DNA of 64,000 nt from Bradyrhizobium ivorense. Lineage in GTDB: Bacteria > Pseudomonadota > Alphaproteobacteria > Rhizobiales > Xanthobacteraceae. Under the pieces are notes generated by a model. That model did no database searches, was not told where the DNA came from, and saw nothing but the letters and a program-made list of their open reading frames with translations. A program made the position numbers and the translations under genes. The DNA lies in the NCBI RefSeq assembly GCF_900696085.1, contig NZ_CAADFC020000028.1, forward strand, positions 744,001-808,000, written 5' to 3'. Positions 7,650 through 15,465 of the stretch are shown one piece after another. The first letter of the stretch is position 1, and each line of letters opens with the position of its first letter.

Positions 7650-8492
7650 ATGACGAACTGCGCCGGACTTGCCACCCTCCTCACCGTGCTCCTGGTCGGG
7701 AGCGCGGGCGGCAAGCCTGCGGCGGCGGCGGAAATCCCTGCCGCGCTGGTCGAGCTCGAAAGCCCGCTGACCAACACGCAGCCATTGCAGGGCCTGTTGC
7801 GGTGGCCTGAGCGACCGGGTCTTTTGCCCGCCGTGGTGTTGCTGCATGGCTGCAGCGGCCTGTGGCGGGAGCTCGACGAGCGTTGGGGCAAGCGGCTCGC
7901 GGCCTGGGGCTATGTGACGCTCACCGTGGACCGCTTCGGCCCGCGCGGCATCAGCAACACCTGCATCGGCGGCGTTCCGGCGGCAACGATTCACGACGCC
8001 TATCGCGCGCTGAGCTTCCTGACCAGGCAATCCCAGGTCGATCCGGAACACATTGCCGTGGTCGGCTTTTCCCAGGGCGGATGGCTCGCGCTGCTCTCGG
8101 TCGAGCGCGGCGCGATCGAGCGCTACGCGACCGAAAAATTCCGCGCCGCCGTCGCCTTCTATCCGCGCTGCCTCGGCATCAAGGGCAACATGACGGTGCC
8201 GACCCTGATCATGGTCGGCGAGCTCGACGACTGGACGCCGGCGCAGGAGTGCCGGAACCTGGCCGAAGGCCGCGACGATGACGGCATCTCGCGCCAGCAG
8301 GGCCTCGGCTATCCGATCCAGCTCATCGTCTATCCCGGCGCCTACCATGGTTTCGACGTGCCGCAATACCGCACGCCGGGGCGGTTACTCGGTCATCTCC
8401 TGGAATTCAACGAGCAGGTCCGCGATCAATCCATCGACGCTCTCAGGAAATTCCTGTATGCGACGATCGGCGGACAAGAGAAAACACAATGA
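7650..8492 (+). CDS. Exported dienelactone hydrolase family protein
   Basis: 280 residues. Residues 1-27 read as a signal peptide (ATLLTVLLVGSAGG...AAAA), so it is probably periplasmic. The alpha/beta-hydrolase fold shows the oxyanion strand VVLLHGCSG, the nucleophile elbow GFSQGG (about 142-147), an acid residue in VGELDDWTPA and the catalytic His in YPGAYHGFDV. It resembles dienelactone hydrolase/carboxymethylenebutenolidase, but cytoplasmic DLH has a Cys nucleophile; Ser here points to an esterase of unknown substrate. Its last four bases overlap the haloacid dehalogenase start (ATGA), so the two are translationally coupled. Confidence 0.83.
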   Translation: MTNCAGLATLLTVLLVGSAGGKPAAAAEIPAALVELESPLTNTQPLQGLLRWPERPGLLPAVVLLHGCSGLWRELDERWGKRLAAWGYVTLTVDRFGPRGISNTCIGGVPAATIHDAYRALSFLTRQSQVDPEHIAVVGFSQGGWLALLSVERGAIERYATEKFRAAVAFYPRCLGIKGNMTVPTLIMVGELDDWTPAQECRNLAEGRDDDGISRQQGLGYPIQLIVYPGAYHGFDVPQYRTPGRLLGHLLEFNEQVRDQSIDALRKFLYATIGGQEKTQ

Positions 8493-9232
8493 CCATCAAA
8501 GCTGTTGTCTTCGATGCCTATGGCACGCTCTACGATGTCCAGTCGGTGGCCGATGTCACCGAGGACGCCTTTCCGGGCTATGGCGACATCATCACCCAGA
8601 TCTGGCGCATCAAGCAGCTCGAATATTCCTGGTTGCGAACGCTGATGCGGCGTTACCAGGATTTCTCCGTCGCCACCCGCGACTCACTGGCCTACACGCT
8701 GCGCAGCCTCGGCCTGCAATACGACGATGCGACGTTCGCGCGCATCATCGACAAGTATCAGCACCTCGCGCTGTATCCGGATGCGGTCGCCGCGCTCGAG
8801 GCGATGAAGGACAGGAAGCTCGCGATCCTCTCCAACGGCAGCCCTGACATGCTCAATGCGCTGGTGCGCAACTCAGGTCTCGACCGGCTGCTCGATGCCA
8901 CGATCAGCGTCGATGCGCACAAGGTGTTCAAGCCGGCGCCCGAGGCCTACACGCTGATCGAAGAGGTGCTGAAGGTCGCACCCGCAGAGGTGCTGTTCAT
9001 CTCCTCCAATCCGTGGGACGCCTGCGGCGCCAAGGCGTTCGGCCTCAACGTCGCCTGGATCGAGCGGGTGACGCCGGAAGCGATGGCGCTCGCCTGCGTC
9101 GAGAGCGAAACCGTCGCCCCGTTGACGATGTTCAAGGCGTTGCGTACCCAGATGGACGAACTCGGCGTCGCGCCCGATCACCGCATCCACGGCCTCTCCG
9201 AGCTTCCCGCTTTGGTGTCTGCCAAATCCTGA
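8489..9232 (+). CDS. Haloacid dehalogenase, type II
   Basis: 247-residue HAD-superfamily enzyme of the L-2-haloacid dehalogenase class, which hydrolyses (S)-2-haloacids to (R)-2-hydroxy acids through an aspartyl ester. The nucleophile is D9 in FDAYGTLYD; motif 2 is ILSNGSP; the conserved lysine is in HKVFKPAPEAY; the acidic motif is SSNPWDACGAKAFG, the hallmark of type II dehalogenases. Length fits (about 220-250). It overlaps the preceding hydrolase by 4 bases. Whether it acts on halogenated compounds or another 2-substituted acid is not shown by sequence. Confidence 0.88.
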   Translation: MTIKAVVFDAYGTLYDVQSVADVTEDAFPGYGDIITQIWRIKQLEYSWLRTLMRRYQDFSVATRDSLAYTLRSLGLQYDDATFARIIDKYQHLALYPDAVAALEAMKDRKLAILSNGSPDMLNALVRNSGLDRLLDATISVDAHKVFKPAPEAYTLIEEVLKVAPAEVLFISSNPWDACGAKAFGLNVAWIERVTPEAMALACVESETVAPLTMFKALRTQMDELGVAPDHRIHGLSELPALVSAKS

Positions 9233-9254
9233 ATCTTCAAGGTCCTGAAATCAT

Positions 9255-9722
9255 ATGAGTCTCGAGTCCGTTCGCGCCTTCTTCGCCGAGAAGGCGCCCG
9301 ACATTGCCGTGATCGAATCCAGCGTGAGCTCTGCGACTGTCGTGCTGGCAGCGGAGGCCTATGGCGTCGAGCCGGCGCGGATCGCCAAGACGCTGAGCCT
9401 GCGCGTCGGCGACCGCGTCGTGCTGATCGTCGCCAGCGGCACCGCGCGAATGGACAACAAGAAGGTGAAGGCGATGTTCGGCGGCAAACCGAAGATGCTC
9501 GGCCTCGACGAGGTCGCCGAGATCACCGGCCACGAGGTCGGCGGCGTCTGCCCGTTCGGGCTGAAGACGCCGCTGCCGGTCTATTGCGACGTGTCGCTGA
9601 AGGCGTTCGACATCGTGGTGCCGGCCGCCGGCTCGACCCACAGCGCGGTGCGCATCACACCCGACCGGCTGGCGGAATTGACCACCGCCGAGTGGGTCGA
9701 TGTCTGCGAAGTCAGAGCCTAG
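9255..9722 (+). CDS. YbaK/ProX-type aminoacyl-tRNA deacylase
   Basis: 155-residue YbaK/aminoacyl-tRNA synthetase-associated domain protein. Family members hydrolyse mischarged tRNA (Cys- or Ala-tRNA(Pro)) in the cytoplasm, as a free-standing editing factor. Recognisable: KTLSLRVGDRVVLIVASG in the core sheet, the lysine in NKKVKAMFG, the GHEVGGVCPFGL loop, and the closing VPAAGSTHSAVRITPDRL. All are standard for the ProX/YbaK group. It lies 22 bases after the dehalogenase on the same strand, possibly on the same transcript, and a palindromic repeat follows. Confidence 0.88.
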   Translation: MSLESVRAFFAEKAPDIAVIESSVSSATVVLAAEAYGVEPARIAKTLSLRVGDRVVLIVASGTARMDNKKVKAMFGGKPKMLGLDEVAEITGHEVGGVCPFGLKTPLPVYCDVSLKAFDIVVPAAGSTHSAVRITPDRLAELTTAEWVDVCEVRA

Positions 9723-9768
9723 CGCGACAACAGGTTGGTTCGGTTAGTCCGACGGCATTCTCAGTGCA

Positions 9769-9892
9769 CCTCTCCCGCTTGTGGGGGAGGTCGGATCGCA
9801 TCGATCGATGCGATCCGGGTGGGGGCTCTCTCCGCTAGTCATGTTGCGGAGAGAGCCCCCACCCTAACCCTCCCCCGCAAGCGGGAGAGGGG
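9769..9892. repeat. Palindromic repeat family R1, copy a
   Basis: About 124 bp of nested hairpins: outer arms CCTCTCCCGCTTG and CAAGCGGGAGAGG, a GATCGCATCGATCGATGCGATC palindrome, and GGGTGGGGGCTCTCTCCGC facing its complement. The same unit recurs at 61662-61783 and, in reverse orientation, inside a coding region at 53874-53997. The flanks 9723-9928 hold nothing else recognisable. Confidence 0.85.
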
Positions 9893-9928
9893 ACGCAACT
9901 CCGATGCAGGTACTACTCGGCCTCGAGG

Positions 9929-10294
9929 TTAATCGTCGTCATCATCGTATGATGGCCGCGGCGGCACAGGCTGTACCTGCGGCGCGCGCGGGCGCTGCTG
10001 ATACTGCGGCTGCGGCGCGCGCCCCTGCGTCCGCGGTTGCTGCTCGGCCTGCTGTTGCGCTTGCGACTCGAACACCGCGCGGCAGGAACTGCCAAGCCGT
10101 GCCGTGTTCTGCCGCAGGCAGGCGACGATGCGGTTGGTGTCGGGAATCTGGTCGCCGCACAGGCGCATCACGTCGGGCGTGCACGCCATCTGCTGTTCCC
10201 AGGTTCCGCGATATTCTTGCGCGAGCACAGGCGTCGCGGCGGCCGCGCCGCCGATGACGATCGCCAGGCTCAGCACCATCCGATGCATTTGCAT
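9929..10294 (-). CDS. Secreted Cys-rich protein with acidic tail
   Basis: 121 residues from ATG 10294, which has the Shine-Dalgarno-like GAGGGGAC just upstream (an in-frame ATG at 10318 has none). A signal peptide (MVLSLAIVIGGAAAATPVLAQ) is followed by a four-cysteine unit CTPDVMRLC...RIVACLRQN...SSCRAVF, similar to the GLG1/FGFR Cys-rich repeat (PF00839) that bacteria carry as single or double copies. The rest is a low-complexity Gln/Pro/Arg region, ending SYDDDDD. Likely exported with two disulfides. Role unknown; the five-Asp end could bind cations. Confidence 0.75.
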   Translation of the reverse strand: MQMHRMVLSLAIVIGGAAAATPVLAQEYRGTWEQQMACTPDVMRLCGDQIPDTNRIVACLRQNTARLGSSCRAVFESQAQQQAEQQPRTQGRAPQPQYQQRPRAPQVQPVPPRPSYDDDDD

Positions 10295-10439
10295 GCCGCG
10301 TCCCCTCATCCGATTCATGAAGCGCGCGGAAGTTCCGCGTCGCATTCGCGCTAATGCTGGCAAATGAATGCGGCCAAGGATCGTTTCAAGGATCGATCTC
10401 AAGCACAACTAAATGTGAAGAAAATCGTGAGCAGGTTCC

Positions 10440-11429
10440 CTACTCGACCTTGCCAATCTTCTTCACCGCCGCGATCAAGCGCGCGCTGTCGGCTGCAACA
10501 AATTTTGAAAACTCCGGCGCGTCGAGATAGGCGACCGGGCTGCCGGCGGTCTCAAACGTCTTGATCACCTCCGGCGCCTTCACGCCCTCGGCCATCGCCT
10601 CGCGCAGCCGGGACATGATCGGCGCCGGCAGCGCGGCCTGCGCGAACAATCCCGCCCAGATGTAGAACTCGACATCCTTGTAGCCGAGTTCCTTGAAGGT
10701 CGGCAGCTCCGGGAAGCTGGCGATCCGCTCATTGCCCCAATTGGCGAGCACGCGCATCTTGCCGTCCTCGACCTGCTGCTTCAGCGTGCCCGGCGCCGAC
10801 GCCAGCGCCTGTACGGTGCCCGAGAGCAGCGCGGTGAGCGCGGGCCCCGCGCCGCGGAACGGCACGTGCAGCAGTCTGATTCCTGCGCTGGCGGCGAACA
10901 TCTCCATCGCGACATGCAGCGTGCCGTAGGGGCCGGACGAGCCGTAGGGAATCTGGCCCGGGCGCTTCTTCGCATCGTCGACGAACTCCTGCAGCGTTTT
11001 CCACGGCGCCGAGGCCGGCACTGCCAGCAGCGTCGGATCGGCGAGGACGCGCGCGACCGGCGCGAACTGCGAGACCTCATAGGCGACCGGGCGATCGAAC
11101 AGGCGGTCGGCCTCCGGCAGCACCGCGAGCGACGACAGCGTCATCAGCAGCGTGTAGCCGTCGGGCTCGGCGCGCGCGGCCTGCGCATTGCCGATCGATC
11201 CGCCTGCCCCGCCGGCGCGGTTGTCGACGATGCAGGGTTTGCCGAGGATCCGCTCCAGCGCCGCCGCCACCGGCCGCGCCGCGAGATCGGCCTGGCCCCC
11301 GGCCGGAAACGGCACGATCATCGTGATGTTGCGGGTGGGATAGGCCGCTTGCGCGAAGGCGGAGTTTGCGAGCGCGGTGTGCGCAAGCGGCAATGTGGCA
11401 GCAGCGCGCAGAAGTTCGCGGCGGTTCAT
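10440..11429 (-). CDS. Bug-family tripartite tricarboxylate-type binding protein
   Basis: 329-residue periplasmic solute receptor of the TctC/Bug family. The ATG at 11429 begins MNRRELLRAAATLPLAHTALA, a signal peptide with a twin Arg; a longer in-frame reading runs through repeat DNA and is not real. Family marks: IVPFPAGGQADLAARP near the N-terminus (the carboxylate-binding loop), NRAGGAGGSIG, and the VPFRGAGPALTALLSG block. Bug proteins bind carboxylates or amino-acid derivatives for tripartite transporters. No TctA/TctB membrane genes are nearby, so it is an orphan receptor. Ligand unknown. Confidence 0.88.
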   Translation of the reverse strand: MNRRELLRAAATLPLAHTALANSAFAQAAYPTRNITMIVPFPAGGQADLAARPVAAALERILGKPCIVDNRAGGAGGSIGNAQAARAEPDGYTLLMTLSSLAVLPEADRLFDRPVAYEVSQFAPVARVLADPTLLAVPASAPWKTLQEFVDDAKKRPGQIPYGSSGPYGTLHVAMEMFAASAGIRLLHVPFRGAGPALTALLSGTVQALASAPGTLKQQVEDGKMRVLANWGNERIASFPELPTFKELGYKDVEFYIWAGLFAQAALPAPIMSRLREAMAEGVKAPEVIKTFETAGSPVAYLDAPEFSKFVAADSARLIAAVKKIGKVE

Positions 11430-11482
11430 CGAAGTTTCTCCCCGGCGGTTTTTGCCGTTGTGGGGAGAGACTAGCCGCAATC

Positions 11483-12096
11483 CGTAGGGTGGGCAAAGCG
11501 AAGCGTGCCCACCATTCACTCTCCGTACTTTCCTTGGATCTCCTTCATATCCCCACCCCAATCCGCCTGAAGCAGTCCGCGTTCGACGTAGCGGTGGAAG
11601 CTGCTGTACGGCCAGTCCGCGACGCGCACGACATGGCCGTGCTTGACCGGGTTGAAATGAGTATAATCGACGTGGCGCTCCAGATCGGTATCGTCGCGAA
11701 TGGCATGCTCCCAGAAGCGTCGCCGCCAAATTCCTTTCTCGCGTTTTGTAATCTTACTCGGAGATCGCGGCTCTTCCTCGAATCCACGCGAGAAGCCACT
11801 CTTGATCAAGCTCCATCTCGTCGAAAAATCCGCATCCCCTTCGGGCAAAGCCCAGACTGCGTGAATATGGTCAGGTAGGATACAGATTGCGACCGTCTCG
11901 AAGGGACGGCGCTCGCGCACGATCCGATAGACCTTCCTCAACCGTTCCACCTGGTCGATCAGCAATGTGCTCGATCGATCCGCGAGGACGACGGTAAAGA
12001 AGAAAGTGCTGCCTTCTATCCTGGCGCGTCGATATTGCGGCATGACGTCGAGTATCCCCGAGGATGGTGGGCACGCTACGCTTTGCCCACCCTACG
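11483..12096. mobile_element. RAYT/REP element
   Basis: A Y1 transposase gene bounded by a 33-bp repeat in inverted orientation: 11483-11515 and 12064-12096, differing at one base. Each repeat is itself partly palindromic (GGGTGGGCAAAGCG facing CGCTTTGCCCACCC). This is the canonical arrangement of REP-associated tyrosine transposases. The left copy abuts the transposase stop codon. The right copy reaches into the lysR gene, whose TAG stop (12092-12094) lies inside the repeat. Confidence 0.85.
11516..12043 (-). CDS. REP-associated tyrosine transposase (RAYT)
   Basis: 175-residue Y1_Tnp/IS200-like HUH endonuclease. The metal-binding HUH motif is DHIHAVW (about 58-64) and the catalytic tyrosine is probably in HVDYTHFNPVKHG (about 128-140), a signature of RAYTs. 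These proteins nick single-stranded REP hairpins and are thought to mobilise REPs or be domesticated by the host. The gene looks intact. Both flanks are copies of its likely substrate repeat. No second ORF of an IS200/IS605 type is present. Confidence 0.9.
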   Translation of the reverse strand: MPQYRRARIEGSTFFFTVVLADRSSTLLIDQVERLRKVYRIVRERRPFETVAICILPDHIHAVWALPEGDADFSTRWSLIKSGFSRGFEEEPRSPSKITKREKGIWRRRFWEHAIRDDTDLERHVDYTHFNPVKHGHVVRVADWPYSSFHRYVERGLLQADWGGDMKEIQGKYGE

Positions 12097-13006
12097 AAGT
12101 TCGTTTCTTGCCCTTGGCAAAATGCTTCGCCAAAAAATCCGCGAGCACTTCCACCCGCGCGGGGCGCGGGCCGCCGGGCGGGGTGACGAGATGGACGGCG
12201 CCTTCGGGTTGCTTCCAGCCCTTGAGGATCACCTCGACCTCGCCGCGCGCGATCGCGTCGCCGACGATGAAGTCGGGCAGATCGGCGATGCCGAGGCCGG
12301 CGACCAGCGCCGGCATCACGGCCTCGCCATTGTTGACCCGCAGCTGCCCCGCGGGACGCACATTGGCCTGCTCGCCTGACGCGTTGGTGTATTGCCAGAC
12401 GCCCTGGGTCGAGAGGTAGGCGTAGCCGAAGCATTTGTGATCGGCGAGATGCATCGGATGCGTCGGCCGCCCGTGGCGCTTCAGATAGGACGGCGCGGCC
12501 ACCGTGTAGCGCGGCATCGCGCAGAGCCTTCGCGCGATCAGCGAAGAGTCCGGCAGCCGCGCGATGCGCAGGCCGGCATCAAAACCCTCGCCGATCAGGT
12601 CCACCGTCGCATCGCTCAGATGCAGGTCGATCGAGACCTCCGGATAGGCCTCCATGAACTCCGGCAGCAGCGGCGCCACCGTCTTGATGCCAAAACTCAT
12701 CGGCACCGCGAGCCGCACCAGCCCTCGCGGCGTGGTCGATTGCGCCAGCGCCTCGTTCTCGGCGGCCTCGCCGTCGGCAAGCAACCGCGCCGCGCGCTCC
12801 GACAGTTTCTGGCCGGCATCGGTCAGCGCCAGCCGCCGCGAGGTGCGGTTGAACAGCCGTGCGCCGAGCCGCTCCTCCAGCCGGCTGACCGCCTTGGAGA
12901 CCGTGGCCTTGGACAGCGACAGCTCGGTCGCGGCCGCCGCAAATGACCGCAATTCCACGACTTTTGCGAAAATCGCGAGCGCCTCGAAGTCCGGCAGTTT
13001 CGGCAT
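12092..13006 (-). CDS. LysR-family transcriptional regulator
   Basis: 304 residues, the normal LysR length. An N-terminal winged HTH (about 6-65: FAAAATELSLSKATVSKAVSRLE, then LFNRTSRRLALTD) is followed by a LysR substrate-binding domain from about 90. It is divergent from an SDR-pirin-wrbA run and is the obvious candidate regulator for it; GAAAC-N5-GTTTC lies between. The last codons KKRTS and the stop lie against or inside the right REP of the RAYT element, so the C-terminus may have been altered by that insertion. Inducer unknown. Confidence 0.9.
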   Translation of the reverse strand: MPKLPDFEALAIFAKVVELRSFAAAATELSLSKATVSKAVSRLEERLGARLFNRTSRRLALTDAGQKLSERAARLLADGEAAENEALAQSTTPRGLVRLAVPMSFGIKTVAPLLPEFMEAYPEVSIDLHLSDATVDLIGEGFDAGLRIARLPDSSLIARRLCAMPRYTVAAPSYLKRHGRPTHPMHLADHKCFGYAYLSTQGVWQYTNASGEQANVRPAGQLRVNNGEAVMPALVAGLGIADLPDFIVGDAIARGEVEVILKGWKQPEGAVHLVTPPGGPRPARVEVLADFLAKHFAKGKKRTS

Positions 13007-13033
13007 GGGCAGTGGTCCCGTTGCTCAATATAG

Positions 13034-13048
13034 GAAACAATGAGTTTC
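13034..13048. promoter_or_regulatory. Inverted repeat in lysR-SDR intergenic region
   Basis: GAAAC-AATGA-GTTTC, a perfect 5+5+5 dyad with further GTTTC/TTTCTA words just downstream. It lies 28 bases from the lysR start and 75 bases from the SDR start, the expected place for a LysR autoregulatory and target site (T-N11-A-type symmetry). Regulatory function is inferred. Confidence 0.5.
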
Positions 13049-13122
13049 GATAGTTTCTATTTCTATATCACAGCGGGAGGCATATCCAAGAGCCAACAGA
13101 ACTTAACCCATGGAGAAATCCA

Positions 13123-13875
13123 ATGACCAAGAAGCTCTCAGGCAAGGTTGCCCTGGTCACCGGCGGCTCCCGCGGCATCGGCGCTGCCAGCGCCCGGGCG
13201 CTCGCCGCCGAAGGCGCCAGTGTCGCGATCAGCTACGTCGCCTCGCCGGAAAAGGCCGAGGCGGTCGTCACCGAGTTGAAGGCGAGCGGCATCGATGCCC
13301 GCGCCTACAAGGCCGACCAGGCGTCATCATCCGACGTCGATCAGTTGGTGAAGACCGTCGCCAAGGATTTTGGCCGGCTCGACATTCTCGTCAACAATGC
13401 GGGCGTTGCCAATGGCGGCGCGGTCGATGATCCGAAGGCCGATACCGCCAACCTCGCCCGCCAGGAAGCGATCAACATCGACGGCGTGATCACTGCGATC
13501 CGCGCAGCCTCCAAGCTGATGGGCGAAGGCGGCCGCATCGTCACCGTCGGTTCGATGCTGGCCGATCGCGCCTCGTTCCCGGGCCTTGCCGACTACGTCG
13601 CCACCAAGGCGGCGGTCGTCGGCTACACCAAGGGCGCGGCGCGCGACCTCGGACCGCGCGGCATCACCGTCAACGTCGTGCAGCCGGGTTCGATCGACAC
13701 CGACATGAACCCGAAGGACGGCGGCGAGTTTGCCGAGACGCAGCGGTTGCAGCACGCGCTGCAGCGCTTCGGCCGCCCGGAGGAAGTTGCCGCCGGCGTG
13801 CTGTTCCTGGCGAGCCCGGAAGCCTCCTTCGTGACCGGCACTGTGCTCAACGTCGACGGCGGCTTCGGCGCCTGA
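13123..13875 (+). CDS. SDR-family oxidoreductase
   Basis: 250-residue classical short-chain dehydrogenase. The cofactor motif TGGSRGIG is at residues 13-20, NNAG follows the fourth strand, and the active site is the YVATK (Tyr-x3-Lys) motif with the Ser in VGSM. The C-terminus PEASFVTGTVLNVDGG is that of the FabG-like group. It likely reduces a carbonyl or oxidises an alcohol with NAD(P)H in the cytoplasm. First gene of a run with pirin and wrbA, divergent from lysR, pointing to a quinone or electrophile response rather than fatty-acid synthesis. Confidence 0.9.
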   Translation: MTKKLSGKVALVTGGSRGIGAASARALAAEGASVAISYVASPEKAEAVVTELKASGIDARAYKADQASSSDVDQLVKTVAKDFGRLDILVNNAGVANGGAVDDPKADTANLARQEAINIDGVITAIRAASKLMGEGGRIVTVGSMLADRASFPGLADYVATKAAVVGYTKGAARDLGPRGITVNVVQPGSIDTDMNPKDGGEFAETQRLQHALQRFGRPEEVAAGVLFLASPEASFVTGTVLNVDGGFGA

Positions 13876-13950
13876 TCGAAAAATTCCGAAGGATGCCGGG
13901 CGCAATTCGCTCGGCCCCTCCGCAAACATTCCAATGAAGGAGACATCACA

Positions 13951-14649
13951 ATGATCGAACTGAGACCATTCGCAAAGCTCGGCGGAGCCGATCACGGCTG
14001 GCTGAAGGCGAAGCATCACTTTTCGTTTGCGAGCTACTACGATCCCGACAATGTGAGCCACGGCGCGCTGCGCGTGTGGAATGATGATGAGATCGCACCC
14101 AACAGCGGCTTCCCCGCGCATCCGCACGCCAACATGGAGATCATCACCTATGTCCGCGAAGGCGCGATCACGCACCAGGATTCGCTTGGCAACAAGGGAC
14201 GCACCGAAGCGGGTGACGTTCAGGTGATGAGCGCCGGCAGCGGCATCCGTCACTCCGAATACAATCTGGAACCGTCGAAGACCAAGATCTTCCAGATCTG
14301 GATCGAGCCGACCACGAGGGGCGGCCAGCCGACCTGGGGTTCAAAGCCGTTCCCGAAGGCCGACCGTTCCGGCAAGCTCGTCACCATCGCCTCGGGTTTT
14401 GACGGCGACGCCGATGCGCTGCCGATCCGCGCCAAGGCGCGGGTGCTCGCCACCACGCTGAAGGCCGGCGAGAGCGCGGAGTATGCGCCCGACAAGGCCC
14501 GCCACCTCTATCTGGTGCCGGCAGCCGGCAGCATCGAGGTCAACGGCGTGCGCGTCAACGCACGCGACGGCGCCGCGATCCGCGACGAAGCCACGCTGAA
14601 GATCACCGCGCTCGAGGATGCCGAGCTCGTGCTGGTCGACGCGGCGTAA
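13951..14649 (+). CDS. Pirin-family protein
   Basis: 232-residue bicupin of the pirin family. The metal ligands are all visible at H57, H59, H101 and E103 (HPHANME and GIRHSE), matching the arrangement in human pirin and E. coli YhhW. Some bacterial pirins are quercetin 2,3-dioxygenases, others redox-sensing regulators. A ribosome site (AAGGAG) precedes the ATG. It lies 75 bases after the SDR gene on the same strand and a strong hairpin follows it, so read-through into wrbA may be partial. Confidence 0.92.
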   Translation: MIELRPFAKLGGADHGWLKAKHHFSFASYYDPDNVSHGALRVWNDDEIAPNSGFPAHPHANMEIITYVREGAITHQDSLGNKGRTEAGDVQVMSAGSGIRHSEYNLEPSKTKIFQIWIEPTTRGGQPTWGSKPFPKADRSGKLVTIASGFDGDADALPIRAKARVLATTLKAGESAEYAPDKARHLYLVPAAGSIEVNGVRVNARDGAAIRDEATLKITALEDAELVLVDAA

Positions 14650-14664
14650 CCACCCTTCCACCAC

Positions 14665-14694
14665 TCCATGCGCGGACAAAGCTCCGCGCATGGA
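14665..14694 (+). terminator. Hairpin between pirin and wrbA
   Basis: TCCATGCGCGGA (14665-14676) and TCCGCGCATGGA (14683-14694) form a perfect 12-bp stem around CAAAGC. There is no T run, so it may be a factor-dependent terminator, an mRNA-stabilising stem or an attenuator. Confidence 0.5.
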
Positions 14695-14740
14695 CCTCTC
14701 CCAAAACCCCCTCCCCCTGAAAACCTGAAAGGAAGCCATC

Positions 14741-15340
14741 ATGGCCAAGGTTCTCGTCCTCTACTACTCCGCCTACGGTCACATCGAGGCGATGGCGAAT
14801 GCCGTCGCGCAAGGCGCCCGCGAAGCCGGCGCCACCGTCGATATCAAGCGCGTGCCCGAGCTGGTGCCGGCCGAGGTCGCGAAAGCGTCGTACTACAAGC
14901 TCGACCAGGCCGCGCCGATCGCCAAGATCGATGACCTCGCCAACTACGATGCAATCGTCGTCGGCACCGGCACCCGGTTCGGCCGCATGTCCTCGCAGAT
15001 GGCCAATTTCCTCGACCAGGCCGGCGGCCTGTGGGCCAAGGGCGCGCTGCACGGCAAGGTCGGCGGCGCCTTCACCTCGACCGCGACCCAGCATGGCGGC
15101 CAGGAGACCACGCTGTTCTCGATCATCACCAACCTCCTGCATTTCGGCATGACGGTGGTCGGCCTCAACTACGGCTTTGCCGGCCAGATGAAGCTCGACG
15201 AAATCACCGGCGGCGCGCCCTACGGCGCCACCACGATCACCGGCGGCGACGGCAGCCGCCAGCCGAGCGAGAACGAGCTCGCCGGCGCACGCTACCAGGG
15301 CCGCGTCATCGCCGAGACGGCCAAGAAACTTCACGGCTAA
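14741..15340 (+). CDS. wrbA: NAD(P)H:quinone oxidoreductase, type IV
   Basis: 199 residues; E. coli WrbA has 198. The flavodoxin-like fold shows the FMN-phosphate loop YYSAYGHIEAMA near the N-terminus, GTGTRFGRMSSQM, the TSTATQHGGQE loop and the C-terminal ARYQGRVIAETAKKL, all diagnostic of WrbA. It performs two-electron reduction of quinones, avoiding semiquinone radicals. AAAGGAAG lies just before the ATG. The context (SDR, pirin, LysR) supports a quinone or oxidative stress response unit. Confidence 0.96.
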   Translation: MAKVLVLYYSAYGHIEAMANAVAQGAREAGATVDIKRVPELVPAEVAKASYYKLDQAAPIAKIDDLANYDAIVVGTGTRFGRMSSQMANFLDQAGGLWAKGALHGKVGGAFTSTATQHGGQETTLFSIITNLLHFGMTVVGLNYGFAGQMKLDEITGGAPYGATTITGGDGSRQPSENELAGARYQGRVIAETAKKLHG

Positions 15341-15465
15341 GCTGCACCGCCGATGCGTCGGGGCGGCATGCTCGTTCGGGACTGCCGCCCTGCCCTCGCG
15401 CCATCCGCATGTTCACCCTTCAATGATAGAATACAGGTCGCATAGCAGCGCCCGGGAGTTTTGCC

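Noticed and set aside
9769..9892. Possible CRISPR or attenuator structure
   Set aside because: A single nested palindrome with no regular repeat-spacer periodicity; other copies show it is a dispersed repeat.
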